From Pseudomonas weihenstephanensis (lineage in GTDB: Bacteria; Pseudomonadota; Gammaproteobacteria; Pseudomonadales; Pseudomonadaceae), in assembly GCF_001043055.1 (NCBI RefSeq), contig NZ_JYLF01000011.1:62001-126000 (forward strand): a stretch of 64,000 nt of DNA, read 5' to 3'. Positions 17,111 to 25,571 of the stretch are shown here, in pieces. The notes under the pieces were generated by a model. That model did not search any database, was not told the origin of the DNA, and saw only the letters and a list, made by a program, of their open reading frames with translations. Made by a program: the position numbers and the translations under genes. The stretch's first letter is position 1, and each line of letters starts with the position of its first letter.

Positions 17111-18574
17111 ATGAGTCACCTTCGCGTCGGGCACAGTGCCGGACAACTGGAAACCCGCGGCATCGAGCCAGTCCCCGAAAACGAATGCAATGGCAACCCG
17201 CTGCAACTGTTCTGGGTGTGGTTTGCCGCCAACATCAGCATCCTCGGCCTGCCACTGGGCGCCACACTGGTCGCCTTTCACCAACTGGCTATCTGGCAAG
17301 TCATCATCGTTGCCTTGATTGGCGCTGCCGGTTCGTTCGCCGTGGTCGGGGTGATCTCTATTGCTGGCCGCCGTGGGCGTGCGCCCAGCCTGACTCTGTC
17401 GAGGGCTATTTTCGGGGTGCGGGGCAACATCGGTCCCACGCTGGTCTCGCTGATTTCACGGGTCGGCTGGGAAACCGTCAACACCACGACGGCAGCCTTT
17501 GTATTACTGGCACTGAGCAGCATCGTGTTTGGCACCCCGACCGAAGCTAAAAGCGCCCCCCTGCTGACGCTGACCTTCATCGGTATTTTTGCCCTGCTCA
17601 CGCTGGCAGTGTCGGGCTTGGGCCATGCCACCTTGCTGCTAATCCAGAAGTGGGCCACTTATGTGTTCGGCGCGCTCAACCTGCTGGTGGGTGGATTCCT
17701 GTGCGCCACCATCGATTGGCAGGCCGTGTTTAGCGCCAGCCCTGCCCCCATGAGCGCAGTGGTTATCGGAATTGGCATCATGGCGGCAGGGACCGGGATC
17801 GGCTGGGCCAACGCGGGCGCAGACATGTCGCGCTACCAAAAGCACACCGTCAGCGCAACGCAACTGGTGGCGTCCGCTGCGTGGGGCGCGGGTATACCGC
17901 TGGTGCTGTTGATCACGCTCGGCGGCTTACTGTCAGTGGGCAATCAGACGTTAGCCTCCGCCACAGACCCCGTTGCCGCGATCCGCAACATGCTCCCGGC
18001 ATGGATGGCCGTGCCTTATCTGCTCAGCGCGTTTGGCGGCTTGTTGCTGTCCAATCACCTGTCGGTCTATTCCGCTGGCCTGACCACGTTGACCCTCGGG
18101 GTAAAGATCAAACGGGTGCAGGCAGTCGTGGTTGATATCGTCGCTATTTTTTGTGGCTCGATTTACTTCATGCTCTACGCCGACAGCTTTTACGGGCCGT
18201 TCATTACCTTTATTTCCCTGACGGCAATTCCAATTACTGCGTGGGTAGCCATCTTTGTCGTGGACTTGATCCATCGTCATTACTACAGCGCCAACGACTT
18301 ACTGGACGTCAGTGCGAGCAGCGCCTACTGGTACAGCGGCGGTATCGAATGGCGCGCCCTGAGTGCCTGGGCCGTTGCGCTGGTGCTGGGGTTCTGTTTT
18401 AGCCGCGTGGGCAGCAACGACACGGACTGGTTCGTCGGCCCATTGGCGAACTCCTGGCTGGGCCATCACGGATTGGGCTGGGTCGTCACCTTGGTGGTGG
18501 CGGGCGGCTTGTATGCCGTGATGGGTGGCGCCAAAGACCGGCGACGGGCTGTAGAGCGATTTGCCAATGTCTAG
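17111..18574 (+). CDS. NCS1 family nucleobase/nucleoside permease (CodB-like)
   Basis: 487 residues with about twelve hydrophobic segments. The N-terminal region (VPENECNGNPLQLFWVWFAANISILGLPLGA) is the NCS1 (purine-cytosine permease) hallmark, here quoted in part as NPLQLFWVWFAANIS; GIGWANAGADMSRY is also typical. It should bring a purine, pyrimidine or riboside into the cell by cation symport. In E. coli the corresponding yegTUVW gene, yegT, encodes a different (NHS family) transporter, so the transporter has been swapped here. It overlaps the kinase gene by 8 bases. Confidence 0.87.
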   Translation: MSHLRVGHSAGQLETRGIEPVPENECNGNPLQLFWVWFAANISILGLPLGATLVAFHQLAIWQVIIVALIGAAGSFAVVGVISIAGRRGRAPSLTLSRAIFGVRGNIGPTLVSLISRVGWETVNTTTAAFVLLALSSIVFGTPTEAKSAPLLTLTFIGIFALLTLAVSGLGHATLLLIQKWATYVFGALNLLVGGFLCATIDWQAVFSASPAPMSAVVIGIGIMAAGTGIGWANAGADMSRYQKHTVSATQLVASAAWGAGIPLVLLITLGGLLSVGNQTLASATDPVAAIRNMLPAWMAVPYLLSAFGGLLLSNHLSVYSAGLTTLTLGVKIKRVQAVVVDIVAIFCGSIYFMLYADSFYGPFITFISLTAIPITAWVAIFVVDLIHRHYYSANDLLDVSASSAYWYSGGIEWRALSAWAVALVLGFCFSRVGSNDTDWFVGPLANSWLGHHGLGWVVTLVVAGGLYAVMGGAKDRRRAVERFANV

Positions 18575-19502
18575 ATTGCTGCACACCGGCCAAATCATCA
18601 TCGACCTGATAATGGCACTCGACACCCTGCCGGTCAGCGGGGGCGATGCCTTGGCAAAAAGTGCCCGTTTTGAGGCAGGCGGCGGCTTTAATGTGATGGC
18701 GGCGGCGCAACGCAACGGCCTGTCCACTTGGTATCTGGGTCGATATGGCCAAGGCCCGTTCGGCGACCTGGCGCGTCAGGCGATGCTCGCAGAAGGCATT
18801 ACCCCCACCCTGGCGCCAGATCCGGACCAAGACACCGGGCTGTGCGTGGCACTGACTGAGGCCAGCGCGGAGCGCACGTTCATTTCCTATATTGGCGCGG
18901 AAGGTGTGTTGACGTCCGATGATCTGGCGCGGGTTCGGGTTGAGCCACACGACGCGGTGTATGTCAGCGGTTACAGCCTGCTGCACAGCGCCAAGGCCAA
19001 GCCGTTACTGCACTGGTTACTGGGATTGGCGCACAGCGTGCACGTCAGCTTTGACCCTGGACCTTTGCTTGGGGACATCCCCGCCGAGCTGATGCACGCG
19101 TTGCTACCGCGCCTCAACCTGTGGACCAGCAACCGCCTTGAGGCGCAGATCCTGACGGGCACTCAAACCCTTGCCCAGGCGTTACTCGCGCTGCAAGAGC
19201 GCTTGGCGCGCGACTGCTTGAAGGTGATCCGCGATGGTGCGCAGGGCTGCTGGATCAGCGACCCGCACGGCCAACACGCCCTTGCCGGGTTCAGCGTGCA
19301 GGCCGTCGACAGCAATGGTGCTGGCGACGCTCACACCGGGGTATTGATCGCCGCATTGATGGCCGGTCAATCACCGGTTGTTGCTGCACGTCGAGCCAAC
19401 GCTGGCGCCGCCATTGCGGTCACACGCAGAGGCCCGGCGACTGCGCCACACGACCATGAAATCGACGCTTTCATGGCCCGATATGCGGATTTCAATCTTT
19501 AA
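18567..19502 (+). CDS. PfkB (ribokinase) family sugar kinase (YegV-like)
   Basis: 311 residues starting at ATG 18567 inside the end of the permease gene. N-terminal GGGFNVMAAAQRNG (near 35-48) is the PfkB substrate motif and DSNGAGDAHTG (near 248-258) is signature 2 with the catalytic Asp. It should phosphorylate a sugar, nucleoside or pseudonucleoside released by, or fed to, the neighbouring hydrolase. Last gene of the four-gene operon. Substrate not predictable from sequence. Confidence 0.88.
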   Translation: MSRLLHTGQIIIDLIMALDTLPVSGGDALAKSARFEAGGGFNVMAAAQRNGLSTWYLGRYGQGPFGDLARQAMLAEGITPTLAPDPDQDTGLCVALTEASAERTFISYIGAEGVLTSDDLARVRVEPHDAVYVSGYSLLHSAKAKPLLHWLLGLAHSVHVSFDPGPLLGDIPAELMHALLPRLNLWTSNRLEAQILTGTQTLAQALLALQERLARDCLKVIRDGAQGCWISDPHGQHALAGFSVQAVDSNGAGDAHTGVLIAALMAGQSPVVAARRANAGAAIAVTRRGPATAPHDHEIDAFMARYADFNL

Positions 19503-19721
19503 AAATAGATTTAGCACAAGAGCACTCAGTAAAAATCCTACAAGCAACCCGACCAAAGACTGTAAGCAAAAATGTATAAAAATCTTCATAAAAGCTGGAA
19601 AATGCCCAAAGGGCTGTTTTAACCTTACCCATTGGCTTACCTCCTGCGACACCTGTGCCCGGTAAATCTTCAAGATTTCGGGCCAATTGCGTGCACGCGG
19701 GACGGCGTTTTCTCTCGACTT
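19503..19721. other. AT-rich intergenic region before the LpxO-like gene
   Basis: About 220 bases, much richer in A/T than either neighbour. The minus strand carries a run of hydrophobic codons but no supported gene. It presumably contains the promoter of the hydroxylase gene. Confidence 0.5.
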
Positions 19722-20633
19722 GTGACGATACTTTTGAAACTCATCATTATTGCTGTTTACGTTTTGTCCATCGCGTATGTCCACCTGCGGGGCAAGGTTC
19801 GGCATAAGCTGGGCCGTCAATTAAGCGACCACTCCACCTTTCTGGCGCCCATCAACTGCTTCCTGTACCTGTTCTCCAAAGTGCCCAGCCAGCCGTACTT
19901 CAAACCGGCGGACTTTCCCGAACTGAACGTGTTGCAAGCACATTGGCAAGAGATTCGCGAGGAAGCGCGCCAACTGATGCACGCGGGCGAGATAAAGCGC
20001 TCCGAAACCCCCAACGACGTCGGCTTCAACTCGTTCTTCAAAACTGGCTGGAAGCGTTTCTACCTCAAATGGTATGGCGACAATCACCCCTCTGCCGTCG
20101 AGTTATGCCCCCGCACCATCGAACTGCTCAACGGCATCGGCACCATCAAGGCTGCGATGTTTGCCGAGCTGCCTCCGGGTTCAAAGCTGGTGCGCCACCG
20201 CGACCCGTATGCAGGTTCCTTGCGCTACCACTTGGGTCTGGATACGCCCAACGATCCTGGCTGCTACATCAATGTGGACGGCCAGAACTATTACTGGCGT
20301 GATGGCGAAGGGGTGATGTTCGACGAAACGTTCATCCATTACGCCGAGAACAAAACCGACAAAAACCGCATCATTTTGTTCTGCGACATTGAACGCCCGA
20401 TGCAGTACCGCTGGGCGGCAGCATTTAACCAGTGGTTCAGCCGCACGGTGATGGCATCCGCCAGCTCACCGAATGACGCGAACGACAAAGTCGGCGGGCT
20501 TAATCGCGCCTTTACCAAGCTGTACAAAATTCGTTTACGCGGCAAAGAACTGAAAAAACGCAATCGCACGCGTTACTACCTGGAAAAATGGGCCATTTTC
20601 GCCGGTTTGCTGGCGTTGTTCCTGTTGATCTGA
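19722..20633 (+). CDS. LpxO-like aspartyl/asparaginyl beta-hydroxylase family protein
   Basis: About 303 residues; membrane-anchored at both ends (N-terminal KLIIIAVYVLSIAYVHLRG, C-terminal IFAGLLALFLLI), with an Fe(II)/2-oxoglutarate dioxygenase core between. Metal ligands are visible as HRD (His159, Asp161) and the distal His206 in FIHYAEN; the following arginine binds 2-oxoglutarate. Family members hydroxylate acyl chains of lipid A at carbon 2 (LpxO), and the segment VHLRGKVRHKLGRQLSDHSTF closely resembles P. aeruginosa LpxO as I remember it (cited as HLRGKVRHKLGRQL). The start is uncertain: GTG 19722 or TTG 19734 fit the family better than an earlier start. Confidence 0.82.
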   Translation: MTILLKLIIIAVYVLSIAYVHLRGKVRHKLGRQLSDHSTFLAPINCFLYLFSKVPSQPYFKPADFPELNVLQAHWQEIREEARQLMHAGEIKRSETPNDVGFNSFFKTGWKRFYLKWYGDNHPSAVELCPRTIELLNGIGTIKAAMFAELPPGSKLVRHRDPYAGSLRYHLGLDTPNDPGCYINVDGQNYYWRDGEGVMFDETFIHYAENKTDKNRIILFCDIERPMQYRWAAAFNQWFSRTVMASASSPNDANDKVGGLNRAFTKLYKIRLRGKELKKRNRTRYYLEKWAIFAGLLALFLLI

Positions 20634-20660
20634 TGCAGGCGCAGCAGTTGAGTCACCGTG

Positions 20661-20685
20661 CAGGAGCTGCCGCAGGCTGCGATCT
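20661..20685 (+). repeat. Single copy of a Pseudomonas REP-like sequence
   Basis: GCAGGAGCTGCCGCAGGCTG and the following bases match the widespread short repeat of P. fluorescens-group genomes (GTAGGAGCTGCCGCAGG...). It forms an imperfect hairpin and sits between convergent lpxO-like and copD genes, a usual place for such elements. Confidence 0.6.
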
Positions 20686-20691
20686 AATGCT

Positions 20692-21540
20692 TCAGATCAC
20701 CAGCGGCGGCAACGTCCCCAGCAACGACACGGCAGCCACACCCGCCAGCCCAAGCAACCCTTCCACCAGCACGCTGCGGCGCAAGACCCTGGTATGACCC
20801 GCACGGCTCATCAACAGGTTGAACAGCGCCAGCCCCAGCATCGCCACCACCACCAGCACCTTGATCAACAAGATCAAGGCGAAACCGTTAAACAACGGCG
20901 TCGGCCAAAACTGCCCCGTGAGCACACGGGTATTGACCAGGCCTGTGAACACGATCGCAGCCACCAGCACACCACCCATTTGGCTAAAGCGCCACAGCAG
21001 CCGCTGCACATTCACCTCGCCGGGGTGTTTGAGGACCAGCCATAACACCAGCAAACCGCCCAACCAAGCGCCCACGCCCGTCAGGTGTATCGCTTGATTG
21101 AGCATGAGCAATTGCCCCTGCCAACCGTCGAGCATGGCGCCATGCCCAACCGGTGCCAGGGTGATGAGCAACAAAAAACTGAGCAGGGAACGAATCCGCA
21201 GCTGAACGCGAGCGTACATAGCCGTGACTAACAGGCCACTGAACAGTAAATGCGCGGCCCACACCTGACCGAAAAAGGTGCTACCCAGTACCAACCACAA
21301 GGTCGAAGGTTGCAAGGTGTCTGACCAACTGCCTGCCATTGCTTGCGTGGTCAGCAATAACCAACAGACTGCGCTGGCCAGCGCCGCACAGGCCAGTACG
21401 CGGCAGACCGTGAGTAACGCCTGATCAACCGCCCTGCTCACCTCACGGCCTGGCAGCAGACACCGAAAGGCACTGGCGCCAAACATCAGCAGTACCGCGG
21501 CAAAATGCACAAAACGGCACACCACCATCGGGTCAGGCAT
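20692..21540 (-). CDS. copD: CopD family copper resistance membrane protein
   Basis: 282 residues with about eight hydrophobic helices; starts MPDPMVVCRFVHFAAV, typical for CopD/PcoD, and contains LTGVGAWLGGLLVLWLVL. The family is thought to move copper across the inner membrane in concert with periplasmic CopC. It begins 5 bases after the copC stop. ATG 21540 is preferred to the TTG three bases earlier. There is no copAB here, so this is the small CopCD unit (copper uptake rather than the full resistance operon; inference). Confidence 0.88.
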   Translation of the reverse strand: MPDPMVVCRFVHFAAVLLMFGASAFRCLLPGREVSRAVDQALLTVCRVLACAALASAVCWLLLTTQAMAGSWSDTLQPSTLWLVLGSTFFGQVWAAHLLFSGLLVTAMYARVQLRIRSLLSFLLLITLAPVGHGAMLDGWQGQLLMLNQAIHLTGVGAWLGGLLVLWLVLKHPGEVNVQRLLWRFSQMGGVLVAAIVFTGLVNTRVLTGQFWPTPLFNGFALILLIKVLVVVAMLGLALFNLLMSRAGHTRVLRRSVLVEGLLGLAGVAAVSLLGTLPPLVI

Positions 21541-21544
21541 CAAC

Positions 21545-21919
21545 TCACTGACTCACGGTGAAACGGTACTGCCCCTCGCTTTTGTGGGTATCAACCGACA
21601 CGGCATGCCACTTCACTTGATAGTCACCGGGGGCTAACGGCGCGGCAGGCGTGACGATCAATACTTTTTTGTCCGTGGGTTCGGTCTTTACGCTGCTCAC
21701 GGGAACGGGTGCTGCATCGCGACTGATCACAACCTTGGTAAACGCCTGCTCGACCCCTTCGGTGAATTGCAGGAGCAGCTGCGCAGGGCTGGCAACGGTG
21801 CTGTCCGCGGCGGGCGTCGACTGTTCGAGATGAGCATGGGCAAACGCAGTCCCCGCACTGGCCATCAGCGCCAGCAGGGCCGTGGCATTGAAAAGGTTTT
21901 TCAGCAGAGTGACCGGCAT
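21545..21919 (-). CDS. copC: CopC family periplasmic copper-binding protein
   Basis: 124 residues from ATG 21919, preceded by AAAGGACA. Signal peptide ends AGTAFA, giving a mature protein that begins HAHLEQSTPA: the N-terminal histidine is the hallmark Cu(II) ligand of CopC. VDTHKSEGQYRFTV near the end contains the second conserved histidine. There is no methionine-rich Cu(I) loop, so it looks like the Cu(II)-only class. Upstream of and co-transcribed with copD. Confidence 0.9.
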   Translation of the reverse strand: MPVTLLKNLFNATALLALMASAGTAFAHAHLEQSTPAADSTVASPAQLLLQFTEGVEQAFTKVVISRDAAPVPVSSVKTEPTDKKVLIVTPAAPLAPGDYQVKWHAVSVDTHKSEGQYRFTVSQ

Positions 21920-22028
21920 GACAATGTCCTTTGATTGGAAATACGCGGTCATAATACGCGCCTAAGCTCGATGGAGGCGCTGCGCTGCCCACACTGATCG
22001 CCTGATCATGATCCGGAGGTTTTTACCC

Positions 22029-22574
22029 ATGCCCATTCGTCTCAGCTTTGTATGCCACGCCCGCACCCAGGCCCAGCGCCTGGGACGCTTTGCGCTGGAT
22101 GAACCGGCAGAAGCCAAAAGCCTGGAAAAAGCCACGCAAATGGCCGCTGTTTTGAAGAAGCCCGTGCGTATCCTGTGCGCGCCTGAAACCCGTGCGTTGC
22201 AAACAGCACACGCGTTGGGCGGCGAGATTGAAATCGTGCCCGCGCTGGAGGAGTACGATTTCGGCGATTGGAAAGGCCAGAGCCTTGCAGACCTGCAAGA
22301 GAGCATCCCGCACGTGCTGGCTGACTGGCTCAGCAACCCCAATGCTGCGCCGCACAATGGCGAATCGGTACAGGATTTGTGCCTGCGCGTGGGCAACTGG
22401 CTCGACACGTTTGGCGAAGACGGCCATTTTGCCGTGGTCACTCACCCGTTCGTGATACGCGCCGCCCTCCTGCATGCCTTGGCCGCCAGCACCGCGTCCT
22501 TCAACCTGATCGACATTGAGCCGCTGGCCATCGTCGACCTGCGTTTTAACGGGCGCTGGCGACTGCGATTCTGA
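22029..22574 (+). CDS. Histidine phosphatase superfamily protein with altered RHG motif
   Basis: 181 residues. The start follows GGAGG at 22016-22020. The fold is that of phosphoglycerate-mutase-like phosphatases: APETRALQTA supplies the second arginine, ALEEYDFGDWKG the usual E-x-x-FG-W-G stretch and VVTHPFVIRAALLHAL the second histidine. The first motif, normally RHG-E-T, reads CHART at residues 9-13: the nucleophilic His10 is kept but the preceding Arg is Cys and the Gly is Ala. Activity may be weak or changed. Substrate unknown; lies between copC and bkdR without an evident operon. Confidence 0.82.
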   Translation: MPIRLSFVCHARTQAQRLGRFALDEPAEAKSLEKATQMAAVLKKPVRILCAPETRALQTAHALGGEIEIVPALEEYDFGDWKGQSLADLQESIPHVLADWLSNPNAAPHNGESVQDLCLRVGNWLDTFGEDGHFAVVTHPFVIRAALLHALAASTASFNLIDIEPLAIVDLRFNGRWRLRF

Positions 22575-22580
22575 GCCGCC

Positions 22581-23069
22581 CTACTCCTCCAGCACCAACC
22601 CGCCCGCCGGTAAGGGCAATGCCGTTTTATAGCGCACTTGCTTAAGGGCGAAGCTGGAGCGGATGTTGGCCACGCCCGGCACTTTAGTCAGAAAGTCCAT
22701 CATGAAGCGCTCAAGCGCCTGAATGCTCGGCACCAATACCCGGATCAGATAGTCGGGGTCGCCCGCCATCAAATAGCACTCCATCACTTCGGGACGGTCC
22801 GAGATCGCCGCTTCGAAATGCTGGAGCGCTTCCTCGACCTGTTTTTCCAGGCTCACATGGATAAACACATTGACGTGCAAGCCCAGCATGTCGGCGTCAA
22901 GCAAGGTGACTTGTTCGCGAATCAAGCCACGTTCTTCCATCGCCTTGACCCGGTTAAAGCACGGGGTGGGCGACAAGTTGACCGAGCGCGCAAGGTCCGC
23001 ATTGGTGATGCGCGCGTTCTCCTGAAGGCGATTGAGAATCCCGATATCCGTTCGATCTAGCTTACGCAT
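22581..23069 (-). CDS. bkdR: Lrp/AsnC family activator of the bkd operon
   Basis: 162 residues: N-terminal HTH (DRTDIGILNRLQENARITNADLARSVNLSPTPCFNRV, quoted in part: NADLARSVNLSPTP) and a C-terminal RAM ligand domain (AISDRPEVMECYLMAGDPDYLIRV). It is divergent from bkdA1, as in P. putida where BkdR is a positive regulator responding to branched-chain amino acids. Both genes share a 206-base intergenic region. Confidence 0.93.
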   Translation of the reverse strand: MRKLDRTDIGILNRLQENARITNADLARSVNLSPTPCFNRVKAMEERGLIREQVTLLDADMLGLHVNVFIHVSLEKQVEEALQHFEAAISDRPEVMECYLMAGDPDYLIRVLVPSIQALERFMMDFLTKVPGVANIRSSFALKQVRYKTALPLPAGGLVLEE

Positions 23070-23275
23070 GAGACAAAACCACCTGTTTTTTATGTTTATG
23101 CAGAATTCTTATCCTTAATCGCTGCAAAGCACAACGAACTACAGATAAATAATCTTCACTGTCCGGAATATGATTGTTGTAGGACAAGATCTGCGGGTTT
23201 CCCGCAAAGTTCTTGCATGCATTACCTAGCTCCCGCGCCCTAATAATCACGACAAGATCGAGCGTAGAGAAAGCC

Positions 23276-24511
23276 ATGAATCAAGACTATGCACCACTGC
23301 GCCTGCACGTTCCCGAACCCTCTGGCCGTCCAGGCTGCAAAACCGACTTCAGCTACCTTCGCCTGACCGACGCCGGTCTGGTGCGCAAGCCCCCTATCGA
23401 CGTAGAACCGGCTGACACCGCTGACCTGGCCAAAGGCTTGATCCGTGTGCTTGACGATCAGGGCCAAGCCCTTGGGCCGTGGGCCGAAGGCGTGAGCAGC
23501 GAGGTGCTGCGGGCCGGGATGCGCGCCATGCTCAAAACGCGAATTTTCGACACGCGCATGGTGGTCGCCCAGCGGCAGAAAAAAATGTCGTTTTATATGC
23601 AAAGCCTTGGCGAAGAAGCCATCGGTAGCGCGCAGGCCCTGGCCTTGAACATCGACGACATGTGCTTCCCCACCTACCGCCAGCAAAGCATCTTGATGGC
23701 CCGCGACGTGCCGCTGGTGGACCTGATCTGCCAACTGCTGTCCAACGAACGCGACCCGCTCAAGGGCCGCCAGTTGCCCATCATGTATTCGGTCCGCGAT
23801 TACGGGTTTTTCAGTATTTCCGGCAACCTGGCCACCCAATTCATGCAGGCCGTGGGCTGGGGCATGGCGTCGGCCATCAAGGGCGATACCAAAATTGCTT
23901 CGGCCTGGATCGGTGACGGCGCCACCGCCGAGTCCGACTTTCACACCGCCCTCACGTTCGCCCACGTTTACCGTGCCCCGGTCATCCTCAACGTGGTGAA
24001 CAACCAGTGGGCGATCTCGACCTTTCAGGCCATTGCCGGTGGCGAGTCCACGACCTTTGCCGGGCGTGGCGTGGGCTGTGGCATTGCGTCATTGCGCGTG
24101 GACGGCAACGACTTCATCGCCGTCTATGCGGCATCGGTGTGGGCCGCAGAGCGCGCACGCCGCAATCTGGGCCCGACGCTGATCGAATGGGTCACCTATC
24201 GCGCTGGCCCGCACTCCACCTCTGACGATCCTTCCAAATACCGGCCCGCTGATGACTGGAGCCACTTCCCGCTGGGTGATCCGATAGTTCGCCTCAAACA
24301 GCACCTGATTGCCACAGGCAACTGGTCTGAGGAGGAGCACCTGGCCGTCAGCGCAGAACTGGAAGCCGAAATCATCGGTGCACAAAAAGAAGCCGAGCGT
24401 TTCGGCACGTTGGCGGGCGGGCAAATGCCCAGCGCGGCGACCATCTTTGAGGACGTGTACAAAGACATGCCCGAGCACCTGCGCCGCCAACGTCAGCAAT
24501 TGGGGTTATAA
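23276..24511 (+). CDS. bkdA1: Branched-chain 2-oxoacid dehydrogenase E1 alpha
   Basis: 411 residues, close in length and sequence to P. putida BkdA1. With BkdA2 it forms the thiamine-diphosphate E1 that decarboxylates the keto acids of valine, leucine and isoleucine. The ThDP motif GDGATAESDFHTALTFAHVY... is present (GDGATAESDFH near 212, ending NNQWAIS near 243) and the phosphorylation-loop-like region HSTSDDPSKYRPADDW follows near 318. ATG 23276 is the start; it is 4 bases from bkdA2. Confidence 0.96.
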   Translation: MNQDYAPLRLHVPEPSGRPGCKTDFSYLRLTDAGLVRKPPIDVEPADTADLAKGLIRVLDDQGQALGPWAEGVSSEVLRAGMRAMLKTRIFDTRMVVAQRQKKMSFYMQSLGEEAIGSAQALALNIDDMCFPTYRQQSILMARDVPLVDLICQLLSNERDPLKGRQLPIMYSVRDYGFFSISGNLATQFMQAVGWGMASAIKGDTKIASAWIGDGATAESDFHTALTFAHVYRAPVILNVVNNQWAISTFQAIAGGESTTFAGRGVGCGIASLRVDGNDFIAVYAASVWAAERARRNLGPTLIEWVTYRAGPHSTSDDPSKYRPADDWSHFPLGDPIVRLKQHLIATGNWSEEEHLAVSAELEAEIIGAQKEAERFGTLAGGQMPSAATIFEDVYKDMPEHLRRQRQQLGL

Positions 24512-24515
24512 CCAG

Positions 24516-25571
24516 ATGAACGACAACAATAAAATTCAGATGGAGAACGCCGTGAGCACCAGCACCATGACGATGATCCAGGCCCTGCGCTCGGCGATGG
24601 ATGTGATGCTTGAGCGCGACGACAACGTGGTGGTGTTTGGCCAGGACGTGGGCTACTTCGGCGGCGTATTTCGTTGCACCGAAGGCCTGCAAGCCAAATA
24701 CGGCAGCTCACGGGTGTTCGATGCGCCGATCTCCGAAAGCGGCATTGTCGGCGCAGCGGTCGGCATGGGGGCCTATGGTTTGCGCCCGGTGGCCGAGATC
24801 CAGTTTGCCGACTACTTCTACCCCGCCTCTGACCAGATCGTGTCTGAAGCCGCCCGCCTGCGTTACCGCTCGGCCGGTGAGTTCATTGCCCCGATGACCC
24901 TGCGCATGCCCTGCGGCGGCGGCATCTACGGCGGTCAGACCCACAGCCAAAGCCCGGAAGCGATGTTCACCCAGGTGTGCGGCCTGCGCACCGTAATGCC
25001 GTCCAACCCTTATGACGCCAAGGGCCTGTTGATCGCCTCTATCGAAAACGATGACCCGGTGATCTTTCTCGAACCCAAACGCCTCTACAACGGCCCGTTC
25101 GATGGCCACCACGAACGCCCGGTCACGCCGTGGTCCAAACACGCCGCCAGCCTGGTGCCCGACGGCTACTACACGGTGCCACTGGACTGCGCCGCGATTG
25201 TGCGCCCCGGCACTGAAGTCACCATCCTGACCTACGGCACCACGGTGTATGTGGCGCAAGTGGCCGCCGAAGAAACCGGCATTGACGCTGAAGTCATCGA
25301 CCTGCGCAGCCTGTGGCCGCTGGACCTGGACGCCATCGTCAGCTCCGTGAAAAAGACCCGCCGTTGCGTCGTCGTGCACGAGGCCACCCGCACCTGCGGC
25401 TTTGGCGCCGAGCTGATCGCACTGGTTCAAGAGCACTGCTTCCACTACCTAGAAGCGCCAATCGAACGTGTGACGGGTTGGGACACACCCTACCCGCACG
25501 CACAAGAGTGGGCCTATTTCCCTGGCCCGGCGCGAGTGGGTGCGGCTTTGCAACGGGTTATGGAGGTCTGA
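24516..25571 (+). CDS. bkdA2: Branched-chain 2-oxoacid dehydrogenase E1 beta
   Basis: 351 residues. Begins MNDNNKIQME, matching the short leader of the P. putida protein, then TMIQALRSAMDVMLERD. Contains FGQDVGYFGGVFRCTEGL and the conserved ADYFYPASDQIVSEAARLRYRS. The C-terminal transketolase-like domain carries RSLWPLD. It ends with the stop codon directly against the bkdB start. Cytoplasmic complex subunit. Confidence 0.96.
   Translation: MNDNNKIQMENAVSTSTMTMIQALRSAMDVMLERDDNVVVFGQDVGYFGGVFRCTEGLQAKYGSSRVFDAPISESGIVGAAVGMGAYGLRPVAEIQFADYFYPASDQIVSEAARLRYRSAGEFIAPMTLRMPCGGGIYGGQTHSQSPEAMFTQVCGLRTVMPSNPYDAKGLLIASIENDDPVIFLEPKRLYNGPFDGHHERPVTPWSKHAASLVPDGYYTVPLDCAAIVRPGTEVTILTYGTTVYVAQVAAEETGIDAEVIDLRSLWPLDLDAIVSSVKKTRRCVVVHEATRTCGFGAELIALVQEHCFHYLEAPIERVTGWDTPYPHAQEWAYFPGPARVGAALQRVMEV

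Noticed and set aside
19371..19820. Minus-strand frame with a hydrophobic run (LVGLLVGFLLSALVLNLFL)
   Set aside because: It overlaps the ends of the kinase and LpxO-like genes, has no ribosome-binding site and its flanks read as antisense; kept only as a note.
23240..23965. Minus-strand frame within bkdA1
   Set aside because: Antisense shadow of a well-supported gene with no start signal.
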